In this document: positions 10,188 to 20,123 of the stretch, piece by piece
Layout: each line of letters opens with the position of its first letter
Numbering within the stretch: position 1 is the first letter of the stretch
Source: Polynucleobacter necessarius
Lineage (GTDB): Bacteria; Pseudomonadota; Gammaproteobacteria; Burkholderiales; Burkholderiaceae
DNA: 64,000 bases
Assembly: GCF_900095175.1 (NCBI RefSeq)
Contig: NZ_LT606946.1
Span: forward strand, 1,457,417-1,521,416
Direction of reading: 5' to 3'
Notes under the pieces: generated by a model
Told to the model about the DNA's origin: nothing
The model's database searches: none
Seen by the model: only the letters and a program-made list of their open reading frames with translations
Position numbers and translations under genes: made by a program

Positions 10188-10493
10188 TTATTCAAAGTGG
10201 CAAACATAATGCACTGGTGACTCGGCACGGATAATGAAATAACCACCCTTTTCCACTTCCCAGCATTGTCCGGCCTTGAATTCGACTTCAGGAGCGCCGT
10301 TGATGCTGACAAATGCAGTTCCATCGACTACCTCCATGACTTCTTTAGTGCTCAGGTCAAAACGTAAAGTGCTTGGTAACACTACGCCGACAGACTTACG
10401 AACGCCATTAGGCAAAGTCACAGTATGAGATACACACTTACCACCAAAAAATACATTGGCTTTCTTGCCTACAGAAACTTGATCAAATTGCAT
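10188..10493 (-). CDS. ppnP: Pyrimidine/purine nucleoside phosphorylase (PpnP family)
   Basis: Small cupin-fold enzyme (formerly DUF1255/YaiE) of 101 residues. Known PpnP phosphorolyses several nucleosides to base plus ribose-1-phosphate. The sequence shows the family pattern: ANVFFGGKCVSHTV, the SVGVVLPSTLRF strand, VEFKAGQCWEVEKG and the terminal YVCHF. It lies 46 bases downstream of argG on the same strand with no terminator between, so read-through from argG is possible. Confidence 0.9.
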   Translation of the reverse strand: MQFDQVSVGKKANVFFGGKCVSHTVTLPNGVRKSVGVVLPSTLRFDLSTKEVMEVVDGTAFVSINGAPEVEFKAGQCWEVEKGGYFIIRAESPVHYVCHFE

Positions 10494-10539
10494 CTTTATT
10501 CTTTCTAATCTGAATTTACTAGTTAGTTATTTATCGGAA

Positions 10540-11769
10540 TTATTTAGCACGCTTACGTCTTGCCGTTTCAGCAATTCGCATACGCAAAGCATTGAGCTTG
10601 ATGAATCCACCAGCATCGGCTTGGTTGTATGCACCACCGTCATCATCAAAGGTGGCGATAGTTTGATCAAACAGGGTGTTCGCTGAATCACGTGAGATCA
10701 CAGAGACAGATCCCTTATACAGCTTCAAACGCACAACGCCATTAACCATCTGCTGCGTATGATCGATCAATGTTTGCAGAGCCAGACGCTCTGGCGCCCA
10801 CCATAAACCGTTGTAGATCAAACTGGCGTAACGTGGCATCAAATCATCTTTGAGGTGAGCTACTTCACGATCCAAAGTAATGCTCTCAATACCGCGGTGT
10901 GCTTTCAGCAAAATAGTGCCACCAGGCGTTTCATAGCAGCCGCGGCTCTTCATACCGACAAAGCGATTCTCAACCAGGTCAAGTCGGCCAATGCCATGCA
11001 TGCCACCGATGCGATTGAGCTCAGCCAACAACTCATGCGGCTTATATGCCTTGCCATTGATTGCTACTGGATCACCAGCACGGAATTCAATTTCAATAAT
11101 TTCTGGGGTATCTGGAGCCTTCTCAGGAGAGACCGTCCAGCGCCACATGGATTCTTCTGCTTCAGCATTTGGGTTCTCGAGATGGCGACCTTCATAACTG
11201 ATATGCAATAAGTTGGCATCCATGGAGTATGGGGAACCGCCTTGCTTGTGCTTCATCTCAACTGGAATGCCATGCTTTTCTGCATAAGCCATCAATTTTT
11301 CACGAGAGAGGAGATCCCACTCACGCCACGGAGCAATGACTTTGATTCCTGGCTCAAGTGCGTAGTAACCCAACTCAAAACGAACTTGGTCATTACCTTT
11401 TCCAGTAGCACCATGCGATACAGAATCAGCGCCAGTTTGGCGAGCAATTTCAATTTGACGCTTAGCGATTAATGGGCGCGCGATGGAAGTACCTAAAAGA
11501 TACTCGCCTTCGTAAATCGTATTGGCGCGAAACATTGGGAATACAAAGTCACGAACAAACTCTTCACGCAAGTCATCGATAAAAATATTTTCTGGCTTGA
11601 TACCAAACTGCAGCGCTTTGGCACGTGCTGGCTCAAGCTCTTCACCTTGACCTAAATCAGCCGTGAAAGTAACAATCTCGCATTGATAAGTATCTTGAAG
11701 CCATTTCAAGATCACGCTAGTGTCAAGACCACCGGAATACGCTAAAACTACTTTTTTAATATCAGACAT
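10540..11769 (-). CDS. argG: Argininosuccinate synthase
   Basis: Condenses citrulline with aspartate, using ATP, in arginine biosynthesis. The 409-residue product has the N-type ATP pyrophosphatase loop AYSGGLDTS at residues 10-18, [13 protein letters not shown] in the middle and a basic C-terminal RRKRAK. It follows argF by 59 bases on the same strand, matching consecutive pathway steps (ornithine to citrulline to argininosuccinate). Confidence 0.97.
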   Translation of the reverse strand: MSDIKKVVLAYSGGLDTSVILKWLQDTYQCEIVTFTADLGQGEELEPARAKALQFGIKPENIFIDDLREEFVRDFVFPMFRANTIYEGEYLLGTSIARPLIAKRQIEIARQTGADSVSHGATGKGNDQVRFELGYYALEPGIKVIAPWREWDLLSREKLMAYAEKHGIPVEMKHKQGGSPYSMDANLLHISYEGRHLENPNAEAEESMWRWTVSPEKAPDTPEIIEIEFRAGDPVAINGKAYKPHELLAELNRIGGMHGIGRLDLVENRFVGMKSRGCYETPGGTILLKAHRGIESITLDREVAHLKDDLMPRYASLIYNGLWWAPERLALQTLIDHTQQMVNGVVRLKLYKGSVSVISRDSANTLFDQTIATFDDDGGAYNQADAGGFIKLNALRMRIAETARRKRAK

Positions 11770-11828
11770 GATTTCTTTTCAATTAAAAATAAACTAATAA
11801 CCAACCAAAACAAGTTGCTTCAAAAAAG

Positions 11829-12776
11829 TTAATCCGAACGGCCGCAGAGCAAATACTCCATCAACGCCTTTTGAACATGCAGACGATTTTCAGCTTCTTC
11901 CCAAACAATACTTTGAGGACCATCGATCACTTCCGCAGAAACCTCTTCACCACGATGGGCTGGCAGGCAATGCATGAACAAGGCATCTGGCTTAGCCAAA
12001 GACATTAATTCTTCATCTACCATCCAGCCCTTAAAGGCGCTCATGCGTGAGGTGTTCTCATCCTCATAACCCATGCTGGTCCATACATCGGTAGTCACTA
12101 AGTCAGCATCCTTGCAGGCATCTTTTGGATCAGCGCAAACAGTAAGGTGTTGCTTCGCTTTAGCAGTCAACCTAGACTCATCAAGCTGATAGCCGCCTGG
12201 CGCAGAGAAGCGAATTTGGAAATCTAAACACTCGGCTGCCTGTATCCAGGTATAGGTCATATTATTGGCATCACCTACCCAAGCTACAGTTTTGCCTTGG
12301 ATTGGGCCGCGAGCCTCAACGAAAGTAAAGATATCGGCTAATACTTGGCAAGGGTGGTATTCATTAGTAAGGCCATTGATCACTGGCACGCGAGAATTCG
12401 CAGCAAAGCGCTCAATAATTTCCTGGCCGAAAGTGCGGATCATGATGATGTCAGTCATCCTAGAAATGACCTGCGCAGCGTCCTCTACAGGCTCGCCACG
12501 ACCCAACTGGGTATCTCTAGTGTTCAGGTATACCGCATGCCCGCCAAGCTGGTGTATGCCAGCCTCAAAAGAAAGACGAGTACGAGTCGAATGCTTCTCA
12601 AAGATCATCGCTAGAGTGCGATCGTGCAGGGGATGCCAAGTCTCGTAACTTTTAAACTTGGTCTTGAGCCAAGCAGAACGTTTGAGGAGATAGTCATACT
12701 CTTCGCGTGTCAGGTCAGCAAACTGCAAGTAATGCTTAACCTGGCCAGGCACTTGAGGCTTTGCCAAAGATGTCAT
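11829..12776 (-). CDS. argF: Ornithine carbamoyltransferase
   Basis: Makes citrulline from ornithine and carbamoyl phosphate. Motifs: the carbamoyl-phosphate site STRTR (residues 63-67 of this start), HPCQ, and the ornithine-site HCLPAHRG. Two starts are possible. The upstream ATG at 12809 has no ribosome binding site and would give 326 residues; the ATG at 12776, preceded by a purine-rich AGAAAG, gives 315 residues and an N-terminus closer to typical family members (KHYLQFADLT soon after the start). I prefer 12776. argG follows. Confidence 0.93.
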   Translation of the reverse strand: MTSLAKPQVPGQVKHYLQFADLTREEYDYLLKRSAWLKTKFKSYETWHPLHDRTLAMIFEKHSTRTRLSFEAGIHQLGGHAVYLNTRDTQLGRGEPVEDAAQVISRMTDIIMIRTFGQEIIERFAANSRVPVINGLTNEYHPCQVLADIFTFVEARGPIQGKTVAWVGDANNMTYTWIQAAECLDFQIRFSAPGGYQLDESRLTAKAKQHLTVCADPKDACKDADLVTTDVWTSMGYEDENTSRMSAFKGWMVDEELMSLAKPDALFMHCLPAHRGEEVSAEVIDGPQSIVWEEAENRLHVQKALMEYLLCGRSD

Positions 12777-12929
12777 TGTTGAGCTTTCTACTAGAGTTTT
12801 AGCTTGCATTTTTTGTTTGGGGTGCCGAGCTGCACGAAAATAGTTCCTAAAGTCATCTTAAGGCCTTCGCAGACTGTTAAGCTAGGGGGCTGAGTAACAC
12901 TGATTCCTTACAACGATTTCTACGCCAAC

Positions 12930-13244
12930 TTGAACCACAAAAAGCTTTTTATTCAAGGCATTACAACTTCTGGCAAACCTTTTCGTCCCAGCGACTGGGC
13001 CGAACGTCTTTGCGGAGTGATGGCCACTTTTCGCCCACTAGGCGATGCTGGTGACCCCCGCTTCACTTACTCACCTTATGTCAGGCCAGTGGTTATTGCA
13101 AAAGTGAAATGCGTTGTTATTGATACCAGACTCAGAGACCTTGATCCGAGAGCGCTCGACTTTGTCATGAACTTTGCCAAAGACAACAGCCTACCAATCG
13201 AAGAGGCCTGTGAATTCGAACCGAATTCACAATCCAAGTCCTAA
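12930..13244 (+). CDS. DUF3579 domain protein
   Basis: Short conserved betaproteobacterial protein of unknown function, 104 residues. The FRPSDWAERLCGVMATFR and YSPYVRPV segments are the family's conserved blocks. The start is TTG at 12930 with no clear Shine-Dalgarno, but the next in-frame start would delete the conserved N-terminal strand (KLFIQGITTSG). It is divergent from argF and convergent with rpsT. No catalytic motif or membrane segment is visible. Confidence 0.8.
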   Translation: MNHKKLFIQGITTSGKPFRPSDWAERLCGVMATFRPLGDAGDPRFTYSPYVRPVVIAKVKCVVIDTRLRDLDPRALDFVMNFAKDNSLPIEEACEFEPNSQSKS

Positions 13245-13245
13245 A

Positions 13246-13277
13246 AACAAAAACCCGCTCTGATAAGGAGCGGGCTT
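13246..13277 (-). terminator. Intrinsic terminator of rpsT
   Basis: Seven-pair stem CCCGCTC / GAGCGGG (13254-13260 with 13268-13274). Read on the minus strand it is followed by TTTTTGTTTTT, a strong terminator for rpsT, which ends at 13320. On the plus strand it has few T after it and would end the DUF3579 transcript only weakly. Confidence 0.88.
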
Positions 13278-13319
13278 AGACCTCAATCACTCTAGAGTCT
13301 GCCTAAAACTATAAAAGTC

Positions 13320-13586
13320 TTACGCTGCCATTGCCTTAATTGCTGCAGACAAACGTGACTTCTGACGTGATGCAGTATTTTTGTGAGCAATCCTTTTATC
13401 AGCAATCTTGTCGATTGTTGATTGAGTTGCTGCGAACACTTTAGCTGCAGCAGCCTTGTCGCCAGTTTCAATTGCTTTACGAACTGCCTTGATGGAAGTG
13501 CGAAGCTTTGAACGCAAACTGGAGTTGTGCTCATTCTGTTTTACTGCCTGCCGTGCGCGTTTACGCGCTTGTGCGGTATTGGCCAT
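13320..13586 (-). CDS. rpsT: 30S ribosomal protein S20
   Basis: Primary 16S rRNA-binding ribosomal protein, 88 residues, helical and very basic. The [13 protein letters not shown] start and the [13 protein letters not shown] C-terminus are typical S20. It is monocistronic with its own terminator, and divergent from murJ with a 156-base gap. The rpsT/murJ neighbourhood is common in proteobacteria. Confidence 0.98.
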   Translation of the reverse strand: MANTAQARKRARQAVKQNEHNSSLRSKLRTSIKAVRKAIETGDKAAAAKVFAATQSTIDKIADKRIAHKNTASRQKSRLSAAIKAMAA

Positions 13587-13742
13587 CTTTAAACCTTGCT
13601 ATATGAAAATTACAAAATACGGTTAACTAAAATTCTGTGTGGGTTCGCCAAATTTGTAAACTGACTCACCAAAACTCAAGATTTTACATTAAAGAAGGAC
13701 TAAAAAAGCCCAGTCGCTTGATAAATAGGGGAAAATTAGCCC

Positions 13743-15296
13743 ATGAATCTGCTTTCTGCTGCCGCCAAGGTTAGCTCCCTCACCATGCTCTCTAGGATCA
13801 CTGGACTCCTCCGGGAGACCCTGATTGCCCGTAGTTTTGGGGCTTCAGAGTGGACGGATGCCTTTAATGTGGCTTTTAGACTGCCTAATTTGCTACGCCG
13901 ACTCTTTGCCGAAGGGGCCTTTTCTCAGGCATTTGTACCCATTTTGGGGGAAATTTCGAGTAAGGGTGACGTAAAACAGTCCCAAATCCTCGTAAATGCC
14001 GTTGCCACGCTCTTATTCTGGGCTTTGTTGCTCACGGTACTCCTGGGGGTGATCGGTGCCCCCCTGTTGATTTTGGCGATTGCTACGGGCTTTGAGGGAG
14101 GTCCAGCATACGAGGCAAGCGTAGTCATGACCCGAATCATGTTCCCTTACATTGGCCTTATTTCCATGGTTTCCCTATCAGCCGGGATTCTCAATACTTT
14201 TGGCCGCTTCGCTATTCCAGCATTTACCCCAGTTTTACTCAATTTAGCCCTGATCGGCAGCGCCATCTTCTTGGCACCCCATCTGGATCAACCGATTTAT
14301 GCCTTGAGCATTGGCGTCCTTGTGGGTGGCTTCTTGCAGCTTGCGATTCAAGTTCCAGCGCTATCCCGCCTCGGCTTATTGCCTAGAGTGAGTCTCTTGC
14401 CCGGAGCCATCAAAGCAGCCATTCAAAATCCAGATGCAAAGCGCGTCATGAAACTCATGGGTCCTGCGGTATTTGCAGTCTCCGTTGCCCAGATTTCCCT
14501 GATCATCAATACCAATATTGCCTCTCGCTTACAAACCGGTAGTGTGTCCTGGCTCTCTTATGCGGATCGTCTGATGGAGTTTCCGACGGCCCTCTTAGGC
14601 GTAGCGCTAGGAACTGTCTTACTGCCAAGTCTGAGTAAGGCAAATGCAAAAAACGATTTAGTACATGCTGGCGAACTTCTCATTTGGGGATTGCAGCTCA
14701 CCTTTTTGCTAGCGGCCCCTTGCGCAATTGCTCTCTTTATTTTTGGTGAGCCGCTAGCAGCGGTGCTATATCACTACGGCAAGTTCAATGCCATGGATGT
14801 CCTCATGACACAGCGTGCACTGGCAGCTTATGGCGTTGGACTCATTGGTCTCATTTTGGTGAAGATCCTGGCTCCCGGCTTTTATTCACGACAAGACATC
14901 CGCACACCAGTGAAAATTGGTTTGTTGGTCTTGGCAGCAACCCAATTGGCTAATTTAGCTTTTGTTCCCTGGCTAGGCCATGCCGGCCTTGCCCTTTCCG
15001 TGGGTGCTGGCGCCTGCCTAAATGCAACGCTACTGTGGGTTGGCCTACATCGTCGCGGTGCTCTACCTAGCGCTGCATGGTTAAAGTACTTAGGGCAGCT
15101 CTTACTTGCCTTAATACCTTTTGCATTTCTTTTGTATTACGCAGCCACTGCACACGATTGGATCGCACTGCAATCTAGCCCCTGGATCCGCATTGGATTA
15201 GTAGCTGCCTGGCTAGCTGCTGCAGCAGTAGTTTATTTTGCAGCCCTCTGGCTTGTTGGCATTCGCTGGCAAAAATTCCTGCGTCATGCAAAATAG
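13743..15296 (+). CDS. murJ: Lipid II flippase MurJ
   Basis: Inner-membrane MOP-superfamily protein that flips lipid II for peptidoglycan synthesis. At 517 residues with about 14 hydrophobic segments it is full length. The N-terminal signature RITGLLRETLIA...FGAS...DAFNVAFRLPNLLRRLFAEGAFSQ is diagnostic of MurJ. The ATG at 13743 follows an AGGGGA ribosome binding site at a spacing of about 10 bases. A SirB1-type gene follows after 5 bases. Confidence 0.97.
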   Translation: MNLLSAAAKVSSLTMLSRITGLLRETLIARSFGASEWTDAFNVAFRLPNLLRRLFAEGAFSQAFVPILGEISSKGDVKQSQILVNAVATLLFWALLLTVLLGVIGAPLLILAIATGFEGGPAYEASVVMTRIMFPYIGLISMVSLSAGILNTFGRFAIPAFTPVLLNLALIGSAIFLAPHLDQPIYALSIGVLVGGFLQLAIQVPALSRLGLLPRVSLLPGAIKAAIQNPDAKRVMKLMGPAVFAVSVAQISLIINTNIASRLQTGSVSWLSYADRLMEFPTALLGVALGTVLLPSLSKANAKNDLVHAGELLIWGLQLTFLLAAPCAIALFIFGEPLAAVLYHYGKFNAMDVLMTQRALAAYGVGLIGLILVKILAPGFYSRQDIRTPVKIGLLVLAATQLANLAFVPWLGHAGLALSVGAGACLNATLLWVGLHRRGALPSAAWLKYLGQLLLALIPFAFLLYYAATAHDWIALQSSPWIRIGLVAAWLAAAAVVYFAALWLVGIRWQKFLRHAK

Positions 15297-15301
15297 CTTT
15301 T

Positions 15302-16144
15302 ATGTCAACACAACAACTTGACTATTTCACATCCCTCGTAGCTGAGGACGAGCACCTCCCTTTAACGGAGGCAACGGTAGCAGTTGCGCAACATGCTTAT
15401 CCTGATCTCGATGTTCAAGGCGTTCTCGATCAGATCGATCAATGGGGAAATAAGCTGAAGCAACGCATTACCTCTGATACACCACCGATTCAGCGCCTGC
15501 AATTGCTCAAGCATTTCTTTTACAACGAATTGGGATTTGGCCCAAATCCGAATGATTTTTACGCGCCCGAGAATTCTTATCTTCATCAAATCATTAAGAA
15601 TCGTCGTGGCATTCCAATCTCCTTAGCAATCTTGATGATGGAGCTTGGTCAGCAAATTGGTTTGAATATTCGTGGGGTATCTTTCCCCAATCACTTCATG
15701 ATGCGCATCTCCTTACAACAAGGTGAAATCATCATGGATCCATTGAATGGCGAGTCCCTCTCCAAGAATCAATTGCAGGAAATGCTCGACCCTTACCTCG
15801 ATGCCAAAGGCTATCGTGGTGAACTCAGTCTGCCACTCAATATTTTCTTGCGCGCCTCTAGCTCTCGAGAAATTCTCTCCCGCCTTATGAGAAATCTCAA
15901 AATGATTTACTCCGAAGACGAGCGTTGGGAGCGTCTTCTGGGCATTCAAGAGCGCCTTGTCATTTTGTTACCAGAGTCAAGTGAAGAGATTCGAGATCGC
16001 GGCTTGATCTTCGCGCAACTAGAGTACGTTCGTCCTGCGATAGCCGACCTTCATCGCTACTTAAGCGAAATGCCTGGCGCAGAAGATGCAGCAGACATTC
16101 GTGAGCATATTGCTACCCTAGAGAGCCAAACAAAACTGCATTAA
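15302..16144 (+). CDS. SirB1 family transglutaminase-like/TPR protein
   Basis: 280-residue protein of the SirB1 family. It has an N-terminal transglutaminase-like region (RRGIPISLAILMMELGQQIGL, then GVSFPNHFMM and DPLNGE) and a C-terminal helical, TPR-like part (about 200-280). The position where active transglutaminases have the nucleophilic cysteine holds no Cys here (RRGIPISL), so it is probably not a protease or transglutaminase; the role is unknown. It starts 5 bases after murJ, suggesting an operon. Confidence 0.87.
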   Translation: MSTQQLDYFTSLVAEDEHLPLTEATVAVAQHAYPDLDVQGVLDQIDQWGNKLKQRITSDTPPIQRLQLLKHFFYNELGFGPNPNDFYAPENSYLHQIIKNRRGIPISLAILMMELGQQIGLNIRGVSFPNHFMMRISLQQGEIIMDPLNGESLSKNQLQEMLDPYLDAKGYRGELSLPLNIFLRASSSREILSRLMRNLKMIYSEDERWERLLGIQERLVILLPESSEEIRDRGLIFAQLEYVRPAIADLHRYLSEMPGAEDAADIREHIATLESQTKLH

Positions 16145-16200
16145 GCAGTAGGCTCGTCAATCTCAATAGAGATTGCAGCGTTTCATTCCTATAATGTCTT

Positions 16201-17205
16201 ATGCAAACTGAACCTCACATTCAGCCTACGCATTCACCTCTTCAGCCACCCATACTCTGTATTGTTGGCCCCACAGGCGCAGGCAAAACCCATCTCGCCA
16301 TGGCTTTGGCAGAGCATGCCAAGCTCATAGGTAGAACGGTTGAAATCATCAGCATGGACTCTGCCCTGGTTTATCGCGGATTAGATATTGGAAGCGCCAA
16401 ACCAAGCAAAGCAGAGCAGGCTGCGGTTCAACACCACCTGATTGATATCTTAGAGCCCACTGAATCCTATTCAGCAGCGCGCTTTGCAAATGATGCCAAG
16501 CGACTATGCGTAGAAATTCGTGATCGTGGGAATATTCCTATTGTGGTGGGCGGCACGATGCTGTATTGGCGGGCCTGGGCCTATGGCCTCTCTTCTTTAC
16601 CGCCTGCAGATCCTGAAATCCGCGCCCGCCTCGATGAGCAAGGCAAATTGATTGGCTGGCCTGCGATGCATGCCGAACTCGCCAAAGTAGACCCCATCAC
16701 TGCGGCGCGTTTGCAACCCAATGATTCTCAACGGGTACAGCGTGCTTTAGAAGTTTTTGAAATCGCCGGCAAACCAATGTCAGAACTACTAGCGGATGCT
16801 CCAAGCGAAGATGGCAGAGAAGGTTCAACTATTCCGGAGTGGATTGACCTCATTTCGCTAGAACCCAGCGATCGCTCGCGCTTACATCAGAACCTAGAAA
16901 AAAGATTTGATGAAATGCTCATTGGAGGATTGTTAGAAGAGGTTCAGCTACTTAGAAAAAATCCAAACCTGCATGGTGACTTACCTGCGATTCGCTCTGT
17001 TGGCTATCGACAAGTCTGGGAGTTCTTATCCGGAGAAGTGGATCTAGCTGAAATGCGCTACAAAGCACTGGCAGCTACTAGGCAACTTGGTAAGCGACAG
17101 TTAACGTGGTTGCGTGCAATTGCTGGAAGAAAAACTTTCGACCCCTTCAACTCGCATGAGTTAAATGCAGCACTTGATTGCTGCAAGCAAAGCCTCAGCA
17201 AATAG
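16201..17205 (+). CDS. miaA: tRNA dimethylallyltransferase
   Basis: Transfers dimethylallyl to N6 of A37 in tRNAs reading codons that begin with U. Walker A GPTGAGKT at residues 23-30, the MDSALVYRGLDIGSAKP substrate motif, and later RSVGYRQVWE and the ATRQLGKRQLTWLR segment are all family signatures. The N-terminus (about 16 residues before the first strand) is slightly extended. The stop lies 12 bases from the convergent purM stop, with no terminator between. Confidence 0.96.
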   Translation: MQTEPHIQPTHSPLQPPILCIVGPTGAGKTHLAMALAEHAKLIGRTVEIISMDSALVYRGLDIGSAKPSKAEQAAVQHHLIDILEPTESYSAARFANDAKRLCVEIRDRGNIPIVVGGTMLYWRAWAYGLSSLPPADPEIRARLDEQGKLIGWPAMHAELAKVDPITAARLQPNDSQRVQRALEVFEIAGKPMSELLADAPSEDGREGSTIPEWIDLISLEPSDRSRLHQNLEKRFDEMLIGGLLEEVQLLRKNPNLHGDLPAIRSVGYRQVWEFLSGEVDLAEMRYKALAATRQLGKRQLTWLRAIAGRKTFDPFNSHELNAALDCCKQSLSK

Positions 17206-17217
17206 GCTTTAGGAGTA

Positions 17218-18270
17218 TTAAATAACGATAGTTTGTGGCGCGCCAGTTGGACGTTCTACAACTTCACCAACGGTCCAAGCATGCAAACCTTCAGCCTTAA
17301 GTGATTGAATTGCAGCATCTGCTTGATCGGCAGGCACAATGACCACCATACCAATACCGCAGTTAAATACGCGCACCATTTCTGCATCAGCCACGCCACC
17401 CTTCATCTGCAACCAGCGGAAGAGTTCTGGCATTTGCCAGCTATCGCGATGTAATACAGCTTGCGTATTTTCTGGGAGCACACGCGGCACGTTATCCACT
17501 AAACCGCCACCAGTAATATGAGCTATACCCTTTACATCGATCTCATTGATCAACTTCAACAGCTGCTTCACGTAAATTTGTGTAGGGGCCATCACCACAT
17601 CGCCCAATGAACGGCCACCCAAATCATCAGTTGGTTTTGCGCCAGCACGCTCAATAATTTTACGAACTAATGAATAACCATTGGAATGGGCACCACTCGA
17701 AGCAATTGCCAAAACCACATCTCCCGGGGCAATCGTTGCACCAGTAATGATTTTAGATTTTTCAACAGCGCCAACAGCAAAGCCGGCTAAGTCGTATTCA
17801 CCTGGAGGATACATACCCGGCATCTCAGCAGTTTCACCACCAATCAATGCGCATCCTGACAATTCACAGCCCTTAGCGATGCCACCAACGACAGTAGCCG
17901 CAGTGTCGACAGTGAGCTTTCCGCATGCGAAGTAGTCTAGAAAAAAGAGAGGTTCAGCACCCTGAACCAAAATGTCATTCACACTCATTGCCACCAAATC
18001 CTGGCCGATCGTGTCATGACGATTCCACTCAAAGGCTAATCTGAGCTTTGTGCCAACGCCGTCAGTACCAGATACCAATACTGGCTCTTTGTAGCGTTTT
18101 GGCACCTCAAACAGGGCACCAAAGCCACCAATACCCGCCAATACGCCTTCGCGCATGGTTTTCTTAGCCAAAGGCTTAATGCGGTCTACCAAATCGTCTC
18201 CAGCATCGATATCGACACCAGCGTCACGGTAGGAAAGGCCTTTTGAGGAAGAATTGGTAGTTGAGTTCAT
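17218..18270 (-). CDS. purM: Phosphoribosylformylglycinamidine cyclo-ligase (AIR synthetase)
   Basis: Fifth step of de novo purine synthesis: ATP-dependent ring closure to aminoimidazole ribonucleotide. 350 residues, full length. Signatures: [13 protein letters not shown] at the N-terminus, [27 protein letters not shown] and the [13 protein letters not shown] segment. It is divergent from the AI-2E-type permease gene with a 73-base gap. Confidence 0.97.
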   Translation of the reverse strand: MNSTTNSSSKGLSYRDAGVDIDAGDDLVDRIKPLAKKTMREGVLAGIGGFGALFEVPKRYKEPVLVSGTDGVGTKLRLAFEWNRHDTIGQDLVAMSVNDILVQGAEPLFFLDYFACGKLTVDTAATVVGGIAKGCELSGCALIGGETAEMPGMYPPGEYDLAGFAVGAVEKSKIITGATIAPGDVVLAIASSGAHSNGYSLVRKIIERAGAKPTDDLGGRSLGDVVMAPTQIYVKQLLKLINEIDVKGIAHITGGGLVDNVPRVLPENTQAVLHRDSWQMPELFRWLQMKGGVADAEMVRVFNCGIGMVVIVPADQADAAIQSLKAEGLHAWTVGEVVERPTGAPQTIVI

Positions 18271-18343
18271 GGCAGAGATAGAAAATTAGTAAAAAACGCT
18301 ACTTGGTCGGTAGAATCATTGAATTCTAGAGGATTCGAGCACG

Positions 18344-19333
18344 ATGGCTGAAATTTTTACCCCTTTTCTAACCGCATTTATTCTGGCTTATGCCTTGCGC
18401 CCAGTTTGCTTGTGGCTTGAGGGGCATAAGCTACCCCGCGCAGCTGCAGCAGCGATTGCCATGATTCTGGGCCTGGGAGTGGTTTTTTTGATTTTGAGCC
18501 TATTTATTACGCTCCTCAAAACCGAAATCCCTCTAATCAAGGCGCAATTTCCAGAATGGATTCAAAACACGCAAGCCTGGCTTGAGCCAAAACTGAGTGA
18601 ATTTAATGTCCATGTGGATTGGAGCACTCTTAAATCCAGCGCCACCGAGAAAATTACGACGCATCTCAATGACAATTCTGATGCGCTGATGACATCCACA
18701 CTAGAGACGGTATTGATGTCTGGTAGCTCAGTAATTACCGGATTCGTCAATGCAGTGCTGACATTATTTGTGATGTTTTATCTACTGATCGACTGGGATC
18801 ATTTTTTTCAGTTACTGAAAAAAATTGTGCCCCTGAGAGCACAAGATACCGTACACCATTTAATCAAGCATGCTGATGGCTTACTCTCCCAGTATCTCAG
18901 GGGGATGCTCATGGTGATTTCCATCATGTCTGTTTTTTATAGCACTGGATTAAGCATCATTGGAATTAAAGGCGCTGTGGCCTTAGGCGTATTCACTGCA
19001 CTCATGATTGTGATTCCTTATATTGGCATTACCGTGGGGTTCACCTTGGCCATCCTCGCAGCCCTTCTGCAATTTGGACCGGAGGGTGCAATCATTGGCG
19101 TGCTGGTGCTATACGGGCTGGGTCAATTCATTGAAGGCTTCTTCCTCACGCCACGCCTAGTGGGCGAGCGTATTGGCCTTCATCCAGTTGCCGTGCTATT
19201 TGCATTGCTACTGTTTGGAAACTTATTTGGCTTTTTTGGCGTGCTCTTAGCATTACCAATCAGCGCAGTCGGTTTAGTGCTTTTGCAATATGGCTGGTCA
19301 CGCTATACCCAAAGCCCTTGGTATCAAAAGTAA
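18344..19333 (+). CDS. AI-2E family transporter (PerM/YdiK-like permease)
   Basis: Multi-pass inner-membrane protein of the AI-2E/PerM exporter family, 329 residues. The C-terminal half has typical helices and motifs (FTALMIVIPYIGITVGF, GQFIEGFFLTPRLVG, GLHPVAVLFALLLFG). Substrate unknown. The ATG at 18344 has an AGAGGA ribosome binding site about 10 bases upstream, and an in-frame TGA at 18320-18322 rules out a longer frame. The protein begins inside what is usually the end of the first membrane hairpin, so it looks about 20 residues short at the N-terminus. hda follows after 12 bases. Confidence 0.9.
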   Translation: MAEIFTPFLTAFILAYALRPVCLWLEGHKLPRAAAAAIAMILGLGVVFLILSLFITLLKTEIPLIKAQFPEWIQNTQAWLEPKLSEFNVHVDWSTLKSSATEKITTHLNDNSDALMTSTLETVLMSGSSVITGFVNAVLTLFVMFYLLIDWDHFFQLLKKIVPLRAQDTVHHLIKHADGLLSQYLRGMLMVISIMSVFYSTGLSIIGIKGAVALGVFTALMIVIPYIGITVGFTLAILAALLQFGPEGAIIGVLVLYGLGQFIEGFFLTPRLVGERIGLHPVAVLFALLLFGNLFGFFGVLLALPISAVGLVLLQYGWSRYTQSPWYQK

Positions 19334-19345
19334 ATTTCTGCAGCA

Positions 19346-20104
19346 ATGAATAAGCCTTCACTACCAAAGCAGTTTGCGCTCGACATTGGTCATACGCCCA
19401 AACCCAGTTTAAGTAATTTTTTAGCTGGAGAAAATGGGGCGCTGCACTCTGCTTTAGTAGCCCTAGTCAAATCCTGGGAATCACACACTCCAAGATTAGT
19501 CAGCGAGAATCCCCTGAATCAACGCTGGATCTATTGGTGGGGATCAGAAGGCTCTGGTCGCACCCACCTACTCGATGCAATTGGCAACGCAGCCCAACAA
19601 TTGGATTTAGAACACTTCCCCCTCACTCCCAATGAGCCCATTTCCTGGGTACGCCTCGAGGAAGGCTTGCCCGCCCTCTGCGCAAGCGATAAACCCTCTG
19701 TAATCACTGTGGATGACGTGGATAGACTGGATGAGCGCTTGGTGGCCTCTTTATTTCGCATTCTGAATGCGATTCAGGGTAGCAAAGCAGTTCATATTTT
19801 CATGGCTGGCAATGCCGCCCCGGGCGCTTTAAAGCTCAGAGAAGACCTTCGCACCCGCCTGGGATGGGGTTTGATCTTTCAAACCCACCTTTTGTGCGAT
19901 GATGAGAAAATAGAAGCTTTACAACAAGCGGCGCAAGCGCGCGGCTTAGTTTTATCCCCAGATGTATTACCTTGGTTATTAAATCGCTTTTATCGCGATA
20001 TGCCTAACCTCATGGCCCTAATTGATGCTTTGGATGCCTACTCACTAGAAACAAAACGTGCTGTCACATTGCCCCTCGTACGAGAGCTGTTGCAGCCCAA
20101 ATAA
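19346..20104 (+). CDS. hda: DnaA regulatory inactivator Hda
   Basis: AAA+ DnaA paralogue that, on DNA-loaded sliding clamps, stimulates hydrolysis of DnaA-ATP and so prevents re-initiation. The 252-residue product has a clamp-binding motif at its N-terminus (QFALDI, residues 9-14), a P-loop GSEGSGRTHLL and a Walker B ITVDDVD. It lacks the DnaA helix-turn-helix domain IV. The neighbourhood hda-HAD hydrolase-pcnB supports the call. Confidence 0.94.
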   Translation: MNKPSLPKQFALDIGHTPKPSLSNFLAGENGALHSALVALVKSWESHTPRLVSENPLNQRWIYWWGSEGSGRTHLLDAIGNAAQQLDLEHFPLTPNEPISWVRLEEGLPALCASDKPSVITVDDVDRLDERLVASLFRILNAIQGSKAVHIFMAGNAAPGALKLREDLRTRLGWGLIFQTHLLCDDEKIEALQQAAQARGLVLSPDVLPWLLNRFYRDMPNLMALIDALDAYSLETKRAVTLPLVRELLQPK

Positions 20105-20123
20105 ATTAATTCATATTCAATTC

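Noticed and set aside
15302..16144. Active cysteine protease or transglutaminase
   Set aside because: The family resemblance is clear, but the catalytic cysteine position is not a cysteine (RRGIPISL), so enzymatic activity is not supported.
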